From contig DQIA01000080.1 in assembly GCA_003525905.1 (NCBI GenBank), positions 1 to 47,676 of the forward strand: a stretch of DNA of 47,676 bases. Direction: 5' to 3'. The first letter of the stretch is position 1, and every line of letters starts with the position of its first letter. Below are positions 8,815-16,474 of the stretch, piece by piece. The notes under the pieces were generated by a model. The model worked only from the letters and a program-made list of their open reading frames with translations. It was not told the origin of the DNA and ran no database searches. The position numbers and the translations under genes are program-made. The DNA is from Clostridiales bacterium (GTDB lineage: Bacteria; Bacillota; Clostridia; Oscillospirales; Oscillospiraceae).

Positions 8815-8885
8815 TCAGACTGTCAAATAACCTGCCCAGCCAAAAGTCTCGGAGGGAAGGATCGTGTGAAAGGAAACCGTCAGGG
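8814..8885 (-). repeat. Intergenic repeat, copy B
   Basis: On the minus strand this reproduces 1-71: a 22-base identical start, a variable middle and a conserved end. Its outer edge continues into a perfect 11-bp hairpin, gaaaggaaacc / ggtttcctttc at 8868-8878 / 8884-8894. Confidence 0.75.
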
Positions 8886-8923
8886 TTTCCTTTCGCGTTC
8901 CATCACCCGCCGCGGCGACAGAA

Positions 8924-9005
8924 TTGCAAAATCATGATACAAAAATTGATTTTGCAAGTCTGAAAGCATCTTGTCAAAAAATCCCCGGAGGGACTGTTTG
9001 ACAAG
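8924..9005. repeat. Cluster of perfect inverted repeats in a gene-free stretch
   Basis: Two further perfect stems lie in this stretch: ttgcaaaatca / tgattttgcaa (8924-8934 / 8947-8957) and cttgtcaaa / tttgacaag (8970-8978 / 8997-9005). The ~420-bp gap between the MATE and XRE genes has no convincing ORF. It may be a mosaic of small palindromic elements or a structured RNA; I cannot assign a known class. Confidence 0.6.
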
Positions 9006-9010
9006 ATGAC

Positions 9011-9050
9011 GGGAGAAACCGCAGCATACCTGCGATTTCTCCCGTTTTTC
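9011..9050 (+). terminator. Hairpin with T-tract
   Basis: gggagaaa…tttctccc with an inner gca/tgc pairing (9011-9043) is followed by gtttttcattttttg on the plus strand. It would end plus-strand readthrough before the minus-strand XRE gene. Confidence 0.6.
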
Positions 9051-9187
9051 ATTTTTTGTGACGGTCATCACAGAGAAAACAAGAAGTCTGTGATGAAACG
9101 GTGTGAAAAAAGGGCAATACCGCGTGGTCCGGGAAAGCATTTTCCGGAGGACGAATGCAACGGTGCGATATTGCCGGAGGAATCCTT

Positions 9188-9430
9188 TCAGCAGTCTTCC
9201 AGCAGGTCGTCGCAGCTCACGCCGAGCGCCTTGGCCAGCTCGGCGACCTCATAATCCGGCACGAACCGAACGCCCTTTTCAATGCGCAGAATGGTCACTT
9301 CGTTCATTTCCATTCCGGCAAGCTGCATGCGCGCGGCCAGCTGACGCTGGGTCAGGTGCTGGCTGATACGCAGGTCGTGCAGACGGTGCCCGATCAGGTT
9401 TTTGGAATTACGGTACCAATAGATTTTCAC
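9188..9430 (-). CDS. XRE family helix-turn-helix regulator
   Basis: An 80-residue single-domain DNA-binding protein of the Cro/C1 (XRE) type. The HTH spans ~17-70 (GHRLHDLRISQHLTQRQLAARMQL…EVTILRIEKGVRFVPDYEVAELAKALGVSCDDLL). It is divergent from the two-component operon starting at 9617. No partner toxin or phage gene is adjacent. Target and ligand are unknown. Confidence 0.85.
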   Translation of the reverse strand: MKIYWYRNSKNLIGHRLHDLRISQHLTQRQLAARMQLAGMEMNEVTILRIEKGVRFVPDYEVAELAKALGVSCDDLLEDC

Positions 9431-9554
9431 GATCCTTCACCCCGGTTCTGACAGCATATAATCTCTTAAAGTTTAATCGATTTTTTGCGCGCAGATACTT
9501 CTAAAGATGAAACTGCCGGATAAAAATCTGATTATATCGAATGGCTGTGAGGTC

Positions 9555-9583
9555 TTGCAAATTTTATGCCGTTGGGGTATGAT
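9555..9583 (+). promoter_or_regulatory. Promoter of the response regulator operon
   Basis: TTGCAA (9555-9560), a 17-base spacer and TATGAT (9578-9583), 34 bases before the regulator start. Confidence 0.6.
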
Positions 9584-9616
9584 AAGAGGCAAGATAACGG
9601 GATGGGAGGCGCGGAT

Positions 9617-10288
9617 ATGGAACGGATCCTGCTGGTGGAGGATGACAGCGCGATCTATCAGCCGCTGACGTCGTTTTTGCGCGGTGAGGGCTTTGCCGTG
9701 CGGCAGGCCTCCGGTCAGCGCGAAGCGCTTGCTCTGCTGGAAACGGAGGAATTTGACCTTGTGCTGCTCGATGTTGGCCTGCGCGACGGGAACGGCTTTT
9801 CCGTCTGCTCGGCTGTGAAGCAGCGCGGCGGGACGGCCGTGATCTTCCTGAGTGCGTCCGGGGACGAGTACAGTGTTGTGACGGGGCTGGACCTCGGCGC
9901 GGACGACTATATCGCCAAGCCCTTTCGCCCGCGGGAGCTTGTCTCGCGCATCCGCAGCGTGCTGCGCCGCACGGGGCGGGCACAGTCCGTTTTGGATGTC
10001 GGTCCGCTGCGCGTCGACACCGAGCGCGCCTGCGTGAGCAAAAACGGGCAGGAGCTGAGCCTTTCCGCGCTGGAATACCGGCTGCTGCTCGTATTCCTGA
10101 ATCACCGGGGCGCGACGCTCAGCCGCGCGCAGCTGCTCGAGGAGATCTGGGACGTGGCGGGGGACTTCGTGAATGACAATACGCTGACGGTCTATATCAA
10201 GCGCCTGCGCGACAAGCTCGAGGATAACCCGCAGGAGCCGACGCTCATCCGCACGGTGCGCGGCGTCGGCTACCGGATGGAGGGCTGA
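9617..10288 (+). CDS. OmpR family response regulator
   Basis: A 223-residue two-domain response regulator. The receiver domain has the acidic pair Asp9/Asp10, phosphoacceptor Asp52 (LLDVGLRDG) and Lys101 (YIAKPF). The C-terminal OmpR/PhoB winged helix (~125-223) contains LSALEYRLLLVFLNH and TVYIKRLRDKLEDNP…IRTVRGVGYRME. The start at 9617 follows gggaggc at 7 bases; an upstream in-frame ATG at 9566 lies before the promoter −10. It is followed by a histidine kinase 3 bases after its stop. The likely target is the ABC exporter at 12.9 kb, whose upstream region carries three evenly spaced GTCAC boxes. Confidence 0.94.
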   Translation: MERILLVEDDSAIYQPLTSFLRGEGFAVRQASGQREALALLETEEFDLVLLDVGLRDGNGFSVCSAVKQRGGTAVIFLSASGDEYSVVTGLDLGADDYIAKPFRPRELVSRIRSVLRRTGRAQSVLDVGPLRVDTERACVSKNGQELSLSALEYRLLLVFLNHRGATLSRAQLLEEIWDVAGDFVNDNTLTVYIKRLRDKLEDNPQEPTLIRTVRGVGYRMEG

Positions 10289-10291
10289 ACG

Positions 10292-11278
10292 ATGCTTCGA
10301 AATCCGGAACTGCGCCGGGCGCTGCTCCTTGGAGGACTTGTGACGCTTCTCGCCTCGGCAGCGGCGGCGCTCTTATCCGGCTGGCGGGCCGCCTGTGTAA
10401 CGCTGGCGCTCGGCGTTGTGCTGCTGGGGCTTTATACCGTGGAGCTCTGCCGCCGTTACCGGGCCATGGCCCGCCTGGCGGCCGACATCGACGCCGTGCT
10501 GCACGGCAGCGGCGATATCCATCTGGCCGATTACGGCGAGGGCGAGGTCAGCCTGCTGCGCAGCGAGGTGCGCAAAATGACGCTCCGCCTGCGGGAGCAG
10601 TCCGCGCAGCTCGAAAAGGAAAAGCTGCAGCTCGCCGACGCCATGGCGGATATCTCACACCAGATGCGCACGCCGCTTACGGCGGTGAACCTGCTGCTGA
10701 CGAGTCTGGCCGGGCATGTGGACGAAGAAAGCCGCGGCGACGTGCGCGCGCTGCGGCGGCAGGTGGCGCGGATGGACTGGCTCGTAGAATCGCTGCTGAA
10801 GCTGGCAAAGCTCGATGCCGGGACGGCGCGCTTCTGCCCGGAAACCATTCCGCTTTCGGCCCTGCTGGCGCGGGCGGCGGAGCCGTTTGCCATCGGCATG
10901 GAGCTGCGCGGCCAGCAGCTGCAGGTCGTGGCGTCCGGAAACGTCCGCTGCGATCCCGCGTGGACGGCGGAGGCCCTCGGCAACATTCTGAAAAACTGCT
11001 CGGAGCATATGCAGGAGGGCACGATCACGGTGCGGGCGGAGGAAAACGCCGTTGCGTCGGTCGTTGTCATCCGCGATACCGGCGGCGGCATCGCACCGCA
11101 GGATCTGCCGCATCTGTTCGAGCGCTATTATAAGGGCGAAAACGCGCCGGAGCAGAGCGTTGGCATCGGTCTTGCACTTTCACGCTCCATCGCGGCGGCG
11201 CAGAACGGCACGCTCACGGCGGCCAATGTGCCCGGCGGCGCGGAATTTACGATGAAGCTCTATAAGGGGATCGTATGA
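10292..11278 (+). CDS. Sensor histidine kinase with two short membrane helices
   Basis: A 328-residue membrane histidine kinase. Two hydrophobic helices (~11-30 and 34-53) are separated by only a few residues, so there is almost no extracellular sensor, as in intramembrane-sensing kinases. The H-box DISHQMRTPLTAV carries the phosphorylated His123. The N-box (NILKNCSEHM), G1 (DTGGGIAPQDLPHLFERYYKG) and G2 (GIGLALS) form the ATPase domain. It is the partner of the upstream regulator. Kinases of this shape often sense peptides or antibiotics through a linked ABC transporter, which fits the ABC genes 1.6 kb downstream (inference). It overlaps the next gene by 4 bases. Confidence 0.93.
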   Translation: MLRNPELRRALLLGGLVTLLASAAAALLSGWRAACVTLALGVVLLGLYTVELCRRYRAMARLAADIDAVLHGSGDIHLADYGEGEVSLLRSEVRKMTLRLREQSAQLEKEKLQLADAMADISHQMRTPLTAVNLLLTSLAGHVDEESRGDVRALRRQVARMDWLVESLLKLAKLDAGTARFCPETIPLSALLARAAEPFAIGMELRGQQLQVVASGNVRCDPAWTAEALGNILKNCSEHMQEGTITVRAEENAVASVVVIRDTGGGIAPQDLPHLFERYYKGENAPEQSVGIGLALSRSIAAAQNGTLTAANVPGGAEFTMKLYKGIV

Positions 11279-11724
11279 GCGAACGTATCACACTGGCACA
11301 GCTTGCGGCCATCTCCATGCTGACGGAGCGGACGCTGCGCAGCTATCTCAAGCGGGGGCTGCTCGCCGGGGAGAAGACGCCGGGCGGCTGGCGCTTCACG
11401 GCGGAGCAGACCGCGGCGTTTCTGGCCCTGCCGCAGGTGTGCAGCGCCTCGAATGCGCGGCGGAACGCCGTGGCAGAGGACTTCATCCAGCGGCGCATGG
11501 ACACAACGGGGCAGCTGTGCGCCGTGCTCGACCTGCCGGTCGCGGCAGCGGAGCTTTGCCGGACTGTGGCCGCCCTTGCGGCGGAGCATGGCGTGACCAT
11601 GGCTTTCAGCGGAGATGCGGCGCTCTCGCGCGTGACGCTGCGCGGCCCGGCGCAGGATGTGCTGGCGGCGCTGCAGGCGCTGTCCGTCTATTTCCCCGGA
11701 AAATCCTGCCGGATTTCAGGTTGA
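11275..11724 (+). CDS. MerR-like helix-turn-helix protein
   Basis: A 149-residue protein whose first ~60 residues resemble a MerR-type HTH (ITLAQLAAISMLTERTLRSYLKRGLLAGEKTPGGWRFTAEQTAAFLA). The remainder (~65-149) has no motif I recognise and contains an Ala/Leu-rich alpha/beta segment. It overlaps the kinase stop by 4 bases (ATGA) and is therefore in the same transcript. It may be a one-component modulator of the same regulon. No effector-binding cysteines are seen, so metal or redox sensing of the classical MerR kind is unlikely. Confidence 0.75.
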   Translation: MSERITLAQLAAISMLTERTLRSYLKRGLLAGEKTPGGWRFTAEQTAAFLALPQVCSASNARRNAVAEDFIQRRMDTTGQLCAVLDLPVAAAELCRTVAALAAEHGVTMAFSGDAALSRVTLRGPAQDVLAALQALSVYFPGKSCRISG

Positions 11725-11770
11725 AGTTCCGGCGGGATTTTATTATGCTGTGGGAAAGGAGGTGCAGACG

Positions 11771-12790
11771 ATGGATCTGAAAAACTGGTACGATCGGGTA
11801 CGGGAGCAGCTGGACAGGCTGGACTTCCCGGCACTCTGGGCGGGCTTTGCACCCTGCCCGTTTGCCCTGTACACGCACGACACGGCCGTTCTGAACGGTG
11901 AGATGATGCCCCGCCCGGCGGAATTCTACGGCAACACCAGCGTGTGCCGGCAGGGAGAGCATCTTGCCATCTGGGATATGGAGGCCGACCCGCCTGCGGA
12001 TGTTGCGGGGCTTGCGGCCTCGCTCGTGCACGAGATGTTCCACAGCTTCCAGTTCCGCTGCGGCGAGCAGGGCTGGCCGGACGATCTGGTGCTGGCGGCT
12101 ACGGAGCCGCAGCCCGCGTTTCTGGCCCTGCGCGCACAGGAGCACCGCGCCCTGGCAGGCGGCGCGCCGCTTTCCGAGGTACTGGCTCTGCGGCAGAGCC
12201 GCGCGGCGCTCCAGCCGGAGCTTCTCCTGGAGGAGGCGCGCATGGAGACCATCGAAGGGACGGCGGAATATGTCGGCCGCCTTGCGCTGGCGCGCCTGTC
12301 GCCCGCGGCCTGCGAAGGTGCCTATGCCCGCAGCGCGCAGCGGCTGCTGCAGTGGCCGGATCTGCGCCGCGGGGCCTATGACAGCGGTCCGTGGCTGCTG
12401 CGGCGGGCGGCAGAGGAGGGCCTGCCGATGCCGGTGCACCCCGGCGGGGAACCGATCGCGGATCAGCTCGCACGGCAGCTCAGCCTGCCGGAGGTGCGGC
12501 TGCAGCCGGAGCTTCTGGCCGAGGCGGAGCGGCGGCTCGAACGGGAGCGGTCGGCGCGGCGTGTGACGCTGCAGACCCTGCTCGAAACGGCGGAGCGGAC
12601 GGAGGGGGACTTTGCTGTCTGCGGCTATGACCCCATGCAGCTCCGGGCGCAGGACGGCCTGCTCTGGAGCGGGAGCTTCCTCGCCCTGCGGCAGGCGGAC
12701 GGCACGGTGCGCCGTCTGTTCGGCCCGTGCGCCGTGCAGCTTGCGGACGATCCCCACCGGGCGACGGCGCTGTTTGTGCCGCGAATGTGA
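11771..12790 (+). CDS. Putative gluzincin-like zinc peptidase
   Basis: A 339-residue soluble protein with an HEXXH site: VHEMFHSFQ at 86-94 (His87, Glu88, His91). About 70 residues later RMETIEGTAEYV offers Glu162 or Glu166 as a third ligand, the spacing and helix style of gluzincin peptidases. There is no signal peptide. I chose 11771 because aaaggaggtg lies just upstream; the in-frame ATG at 11657 is inside the previous gene. It lies between the regulator genes and the ABC exporter, so it could process a peptide made or detoxified by this module (inference). I do not recognise a named family. Confidence 0.7.
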   Translation: MDLKNWYDRVREQLDRLDFPALWAGFAPCPFALYTHDTAVLNGEMMPRPAEFYGNTSVCRQGEHLAIWDMEADPPADVAGLAASLVHEMFHSFQFRCGEQGWPDDLVLAATEPQPAFLALRAQEHRALAGGAPLSEVLALRQSRAALQPELLLEEARMETIEGTAEYVGRLALARLSPAACEGAYARSAQRLLQWPDLRRGAYDSGPWLLRRAAEEGLPMPVHPGGEPIADQLARQLSLPEVRLQPELLAEAERRLERERSARRVTLQTLLETAERTEGDFAVCGYDPMQLRAQDGLLWSGSFLALRQADGTVRRLFGPCAVQLADDPHRATALFVPRM

Positions 12791-12840
12791 CAAAATTGTC
12801 ACCTGCGAGTCACTGGCCCGTCACCGGGGCATGGTAAAAT
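12787..12840 (+). promoter_or_regulatory. ABC exporter promoter with three 11-bp-phased GTCAC boxes
   Basis: GTCAC occurs at 12798-12802, 12809-12813 and 12820-12824, exactly one per 11 bases. The first is also the right arm of GTGACAA-AA-TTGTCAC (12787-12802). TAAAAT at 12835-12840 can act as −10, and the −35 region (~12812-12817) is covered by the boxes. This is the usual layout of an OmpR-family activator site. Confidence 0.65.
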
Positions 12841-12871
12841 GAAGGCATCAAACGAAAGGAAGAAAATATCT

Positions 12872-13555
12872 ATGGATCTTCTGACGGTCGAACATCTGAC
12901 CAAAACCTACGGCACGGGGGAGAACGCTGTCCATGCGCTGGATGACGTGAGCTTTTCCGTCCCGCGCGGGCAGTTTCTTGCCATCATCGGCCCGTCCGGC
13001 TCCGGCAAATCGACGCTGCTGCATATTCTCGGCGGTGTAGACCGCCCGACGAGCGGCCACGTTTATATGAATGGGGAGGACGTCTACTCCCGCTCCGACA
13101 CGGCGCTGGCGATCTTCCGCCGCCGCGAGGTCGGCCTCATCTATCAGTTCTATAACCTTATCCCGGTCCTGAACGTGGTGGAGAACATCACGCTGCCCGT
13201 CCTGATGGATGGACGGAAGGTGAATGACGCGCGCCTCCAGGAGCTTCTGGACACGCTCGGCCTGCGCGGCCGCGAAAAGCACCTGCCGAATCAGCTTTCC
13301 GGCGGTCAGCAGCAGCGCGTCTCCATCGGCCGCGCGCTCATCAACGCGCCGTCCGTCGTGCTGGCGGACGAGCCGACCGGCAACCTTGACCGCAAGAACT
13401 CGCAGGAGATCGTGGAGCTGCTGAAATACTCCAACCGCCAGTACGGGCAGACGCTCATCGTCATCACGCATGACGAGTCCATCGCCCTGCAGGCCGACCG
13501 CGTGCTTGCCATCGAGGACGGCCACATCGTCCGGGACGAGGTGATCCGCAAATGA
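12872..13555 (+). CDS. ABC transporter ATP-binding protein, MacB/LolD type
   Basis: A 227-residue ABC ATPase. Walker A is GPSGSGKST, the Q-loop lies in the LIYQFYNLIPVLNVVENITLP segment (typical of the MacB/LolD/FtsE group), the signature is LSGGQQQR and Walker B is VVLADEPTGNLD. The ATG at 12872 follows aaaggaag; an in-frame ATG at 12839 lies just after the −10 and lacks an RBS. The stop overlaps the permease start (ATGA). It powers an export- or extraction-type complex with the following FtsX-like permease, probably under control of the two-component system upstream. Confidence 0.94.
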   Translation: MDLLTVEHLTKTYGTGENAVHALDDVSFSVPRGQFLAIIGPSGSGKSTLLHILGGVDRPTSGHVYMNGEDVYSRSDTALAIFRRREVGLIYQFYNLIPVLNVVENITLPVLMDGRKVNDARLQELLDTLGLRGREKHLPNQLSGGQQQRVSIGRALINAPSVVLADEPTGNLDRKNSQEIVELLKYSNRQYGQTLIVITHDESIALQADRVLAIEDGHIVRDEVIRK

Positions 13556-16230
13556 ATGTGTTTCACCGCGTTGCGCAGCGCTCCATGCGCGCAAACCGCA
13601 TGCGGACGATCGTTACGATCATCGGCGTGATCCTTTCGGCGGCCATGTTTACCGCCGTGACGACGTTCGCGACCACGCTGTTGACGCATCTGCAGCGGGT
13701 CACGGCTTATTTGGACGGCGCTTACTATCTCGGCGTGCATAATGTGGACGCCGACACGCTGGCCTCCATGCGGGCCGACAGTGATATCGAGGCTTTTTCG
13801 ACCGCCGAGGTGCTCGGCTATGCAGAGGTCACGGTCAACAACAGCAATAAGCCCTATCTGTATGTCGAGGCCATCGACGCCGGGTTTTCGGACCGGATGC
13901 CGGTCCATCTTGTCGAGGGCCGTATGCCGGAAAACGGCACGGAGCTGCTCATCCCGGACCACCTGCAGGCCTATTCCGACGCGGGGACCTATCTCGTCGG
14001 CGACACGCTGACGCTCGAGCTGGGCGACCGCTATTCCGGCGGCTGGCGGCTGTGGCAGAACAACGGCTTCCAGCCGGAGGGCGATGAGTCTGCGAACCCC
14101 GGCCTGACGGACGAGCCGGAGCAGCCGGAGCAGCTGCTGGCGCGCGAGACGCGCACCTATACGATCGTCGGCGTCTATCAGCGCCCGAATTTTGAAGACT
14201 ACTCCGCGCCGGGCTTCTCTGCCCTGACGGTGCAGGAGAATGAGCCGCAGACCGGCCTGTATGATGTCTATTTGCTGCTGCGCGATGCAAAGCAGGAGAC
14301 GCTTGACCGGGTCATGGCGCGCTATTCCGATGCGGCTGAGGGCGGCATCAGCATGAACTGGGATTACCTGCGCACACAGGGCAATTTCCGCTATGACAAC
14401 TATTCGAGATTCTTGCTGATGTTTGTGATTATCTTTGTCCTGCTCATCATGCTCGGCTCCGTCAGCCTGATTTACAGTGCGTTTTCCATTTCCGTCAGCG
14501 AGCGGACGCGGCAGTTCGGCCTGCTGGCGTCCATCGGCGCGACGCGGGCGCAGCTCCGCCGGACGGTCTATGCCGAGGCCGGGACGGTCGCGCTCATCGG
14601 CATTCCGCTCGGCCTGCTTGCGGGCTGCGGCGGTATGTGGGTGACGATCCGCCTGCTGAGCCCACGCATTTCCGGTATGATCGGCGCGCGCGAGGTCGCG
14701 ATGCGGTTTGCCGCCTCGCCGCTGTCCCTGCTGGCGGCGGCCCTGATCGCGCTGGCGACGGTTTTCCTCTCGGCGCAGATCCCGGCGCGGCGTGCCATGC
14801 GCATTTCGCCCATCGAGGCCATCCGCCAGAGCCGCGACGTGCGCGCGGCGGCAAAACACGGTGGCTCCGGCCGCCTGAGCTACCGCCTGTTCGGCCTGCC
14901 GGGCCTGCTTTCCAGCCGCTATTTCCACCGCAGCCGTAAAAAGTACCGTGCCACGATCTTCTCCCTTGCCATGAGTGTGCTGCTGTTCGTCTCGGCGAGT
15001 ACTTATGGCATGTACCTGACGGAGAGCGTGACCGAGAGCGTCAACCTGCCGCCCTATGACCTGTCCTATTCCACGGGCGAGGGGGAGAAGGATGTTGCCA
15101 TGCTGCCCGCCCTGCGGGCGGCGGATGGCGTCGAGAAGGTGTGGTTTGCCTCCTGTGACAACGGCGACTATGTGCTGGACAGGAATGAATTTGCCAGCGG
15201 TTACCGGAATATTCTGGAGAAATCCGGCGCCGGAACCGAGAAAGCGCGGAGCTATTCCGCCTGCTACCTCGATGACGAGACGTTCAACGCCATCCTCGCC
15301 TCTATCGGCATGACGCGCGCGGAGTATGATGCCGCGCCCGGCGCGATCGTCTGCGACCACACAAGCGTGACCTATTATGACGAGAATAACCGCCTGAGCT
15401 ACACCGGCCGTGTACTGAACGACGGCGTCACGGCGCTGCGCACGTTCAGCGCGGACAGCCTCGAGGACGGCTCGAAATACGTCTATACCGCTTACGAAGA
15501 CGGCGGCTATGTCAGCTACTATTACAACGAGACGAAGCAGACCTATCAGCCGCGCCCGGCGTCGTTCGGCGATGGGATTGCAATTGTTGGCCGGACGGAG
15601 ACGCAGCTGACGAACAGCGGCTCTGACAGCCTCGTGCTGTACTATCCGTTCTCCATGGCCAAGGGCATTGCCCGGAACACCGGCTCGCTGATGCTGGTGA
15701 CGGATGACGCGAAGCAGGCCCAGAAGAGTCTGGAGGAGGTCGTGAACGCCTCCGGCGAGACCTATACGGAGGGCAACCTCTATGACGCACGGGAGGAGTA
15801 CCGCGACGCGGAGAATGCCCTTATCGTGGTGCGCGTGTTCGCCTATGGCTTTATCACGCTGATGTCGCTCATCTGTGTGGCGAACGTCTTCAACACCACG
15901 ACGACGAACGTGCTGCTCCGCCGCCGGGACTTCGCGATGCTGCGCTCGGCCGGTATGACGCGCGGCGGCCTGAACCGCATGATCTGCTATGAGTGCCTGC
16001 TCTACGGCACGCGGGCCCTGCTCATCGGCCTGCCGCTGTCGGTTGCGCTGGCCTTCCTGATGTATCGCTCCGCCTCTTTCATCGGCGCGTCGTACTTCCG
16101 GTTGGACTGGACGGCTGTGCTCATCGCGTCGGTCATGGTGTTCCTCGTTGTGTTTCTCTCCATGATGTATGCCATGCGCAAGATCAAGCGCGACAATCCC
16201 GTCGATGCCCTGAAGAACGAAACGACCTGA
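13552..16230 (+). CDS. ABC transporter permease with two FtsX domains
   Basis: An 892-residue membrane protein with two FtsX/MacB-like halves. Helix 1 (~20-42) is followed by an ~240-residue extracellular domain and three helices (~285-410, including SVSERTRQFGLLASIGATRAQLRRTV). The second half repeats this: a helix at ~465-487, a ~260-residue extracellular domain and three helices, with RRRDFAMLRSAGMTRGGLNRMICYE as the matching cytoplasmic block. Such permeases with a MacB-type ATPase often resist or export peptides or antibiotics, or drive envelope processes. Being next to an intramembrane-sensing kinase, it may also be a co-sensor (inference). It is coupled to the ATPase by ATGA. Confidence 0.92.
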   Translation: MNVFHRVAQRSMRANRMRTIVTIIGVILSAAMFTAVTTFATTLLTHLQRVTAYLDGAYYLGVHNVDADTLASMRADSDIEAFSTAEVLGYAEVTVNNSNKPYLYVEAIDAGFSDRMPVHLVEGRMPENGTELLIPDHLQAYSDAGTYLVGDTLTLELGDRYSGGWRLWQNNGFQPEGDESANPGLTDEPEQPEQLLARETRTYTIVGVYQRPNFEDYSAPGFSALTVQENEPQTGLYDVYLLLRDAKQETLDRVMARYSDAAEGGISMNWDYLRTQGNFRYDNYSRFLLMFVIIFVLLIMLGSVSLIYSAFSISVSERTRQFGLLASIGATRAQLRRTVYAEAGTVALIGIPLGLLAGCGGMWVTIRLLSPRISGMIGAREVAMRFAASPLSLLAAALIALATVFLSAQIPARRAMRISPIEAIRQSRDVRAAAKHGGSGRLSYRLFGLPGLLSSRYFHRSRKKYRATIFSLAMSVLLFVSASTYGMYLTESVTESVNLPPYDLSYSTGEGEKDVAMLPALRAADGVEKVWFASCDNGDYVLDRNEFASGYRNILEKSGAGTEKARSYSACYLDDETFNAILASIGMTRAEYDAAPGAIVCDHTSVTYYDENNRLSYTGRVLNDGVTALRTFSADSLEDGSKYVYTAYEDGGYVSYYYNETKQTYQPRPASFGDGIAIVGRTETQLTNSGSDSLVLYYPFSMAKGIARNTGSLMLVTDDAKQAQKSLEEVVNASGETYTEGNLYDAREEYRDAENALIVVRVFAYGFITLMSLICVANVFNTTTTNVLLRRRDFAMLRSAGMTRGGLNRMICYECLLYGTRALLIGLPLSVALAFLMYRSASFIGASYFRLDWTAVLIASVMVFLVVFLSMMYAMRKIKRDNPVDALKNETT

Positions 16231-16306
16231 CGGCTTCCCGGAGCTGCCATTGCGAGGGCGCCCGCAGCGATCCCGCAGCGGGAATCCTGCAAACGGAATA
16301 TCCCAC

Positions 16307-16340
16307 GGACCTCCTTTGCGCAGGCAAAGGGGGTCCTTTT
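16307..16340 (+). terminator. Terminator of the ABC exporter operon
   Basis: ggacctcctttgc pairs with gcaaagggggtcc (13 bp, one G·T) around gcag, followed by tttt. Just before it lies cattgcgagggcgcccgcagcg, similar in style to the repeat at the right edge of the window. Confidence 0.75.
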
Positions 16341-16383
16341 GTCCGCTTTTGAGAGCGAACAAGGCCGCTGTTCACATTGGAAA

Positions 16384-16443
16384 AGTGAATATTCACTGAA
16401 AATTCACTTTTTCGGTTGACGGAGCGGATTTTGTGAGTATAAT
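16384..16443 (+). promoter_or_regulatory. Promoter and AGTGAAT operator of the AlbA_2 gene
   Basis: AGTGAATATTCACT (16384-16397) is a perfect 14-bp palindrome, and a third half-site ATTCACT follows at 16402-16408. TTGACG (16416-16421), a 16-base spacer and TATAAT (16438-16443) form the promoter. The half-sites lie directly upstream of −35, which suggests control by a dimeric regulator, possibly the gene's own product. Confidence 0.65.
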
Positions 16444-16474
16444 ATAATCAGATTCTTTATGAGGAGGCGGCCCC

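Noticed and set aside
12845..13547. Possible BceAB identity of the ABC exporter
   Set aside because: The kinase type fits, but the permease has two large extracellular domains in a double FtsX layout, whereas BceB has ten helices with a single external domain.
13306..16362. A 1018-codon open frame on the minus strand
   Set aside because: It is antisense to the ABC permease, whose helices and FtsX motifs are convincing. Long antisense frames are expected in GC-rich genes, and the translation is rich in Arg, His and Gln with no recognisable domain.
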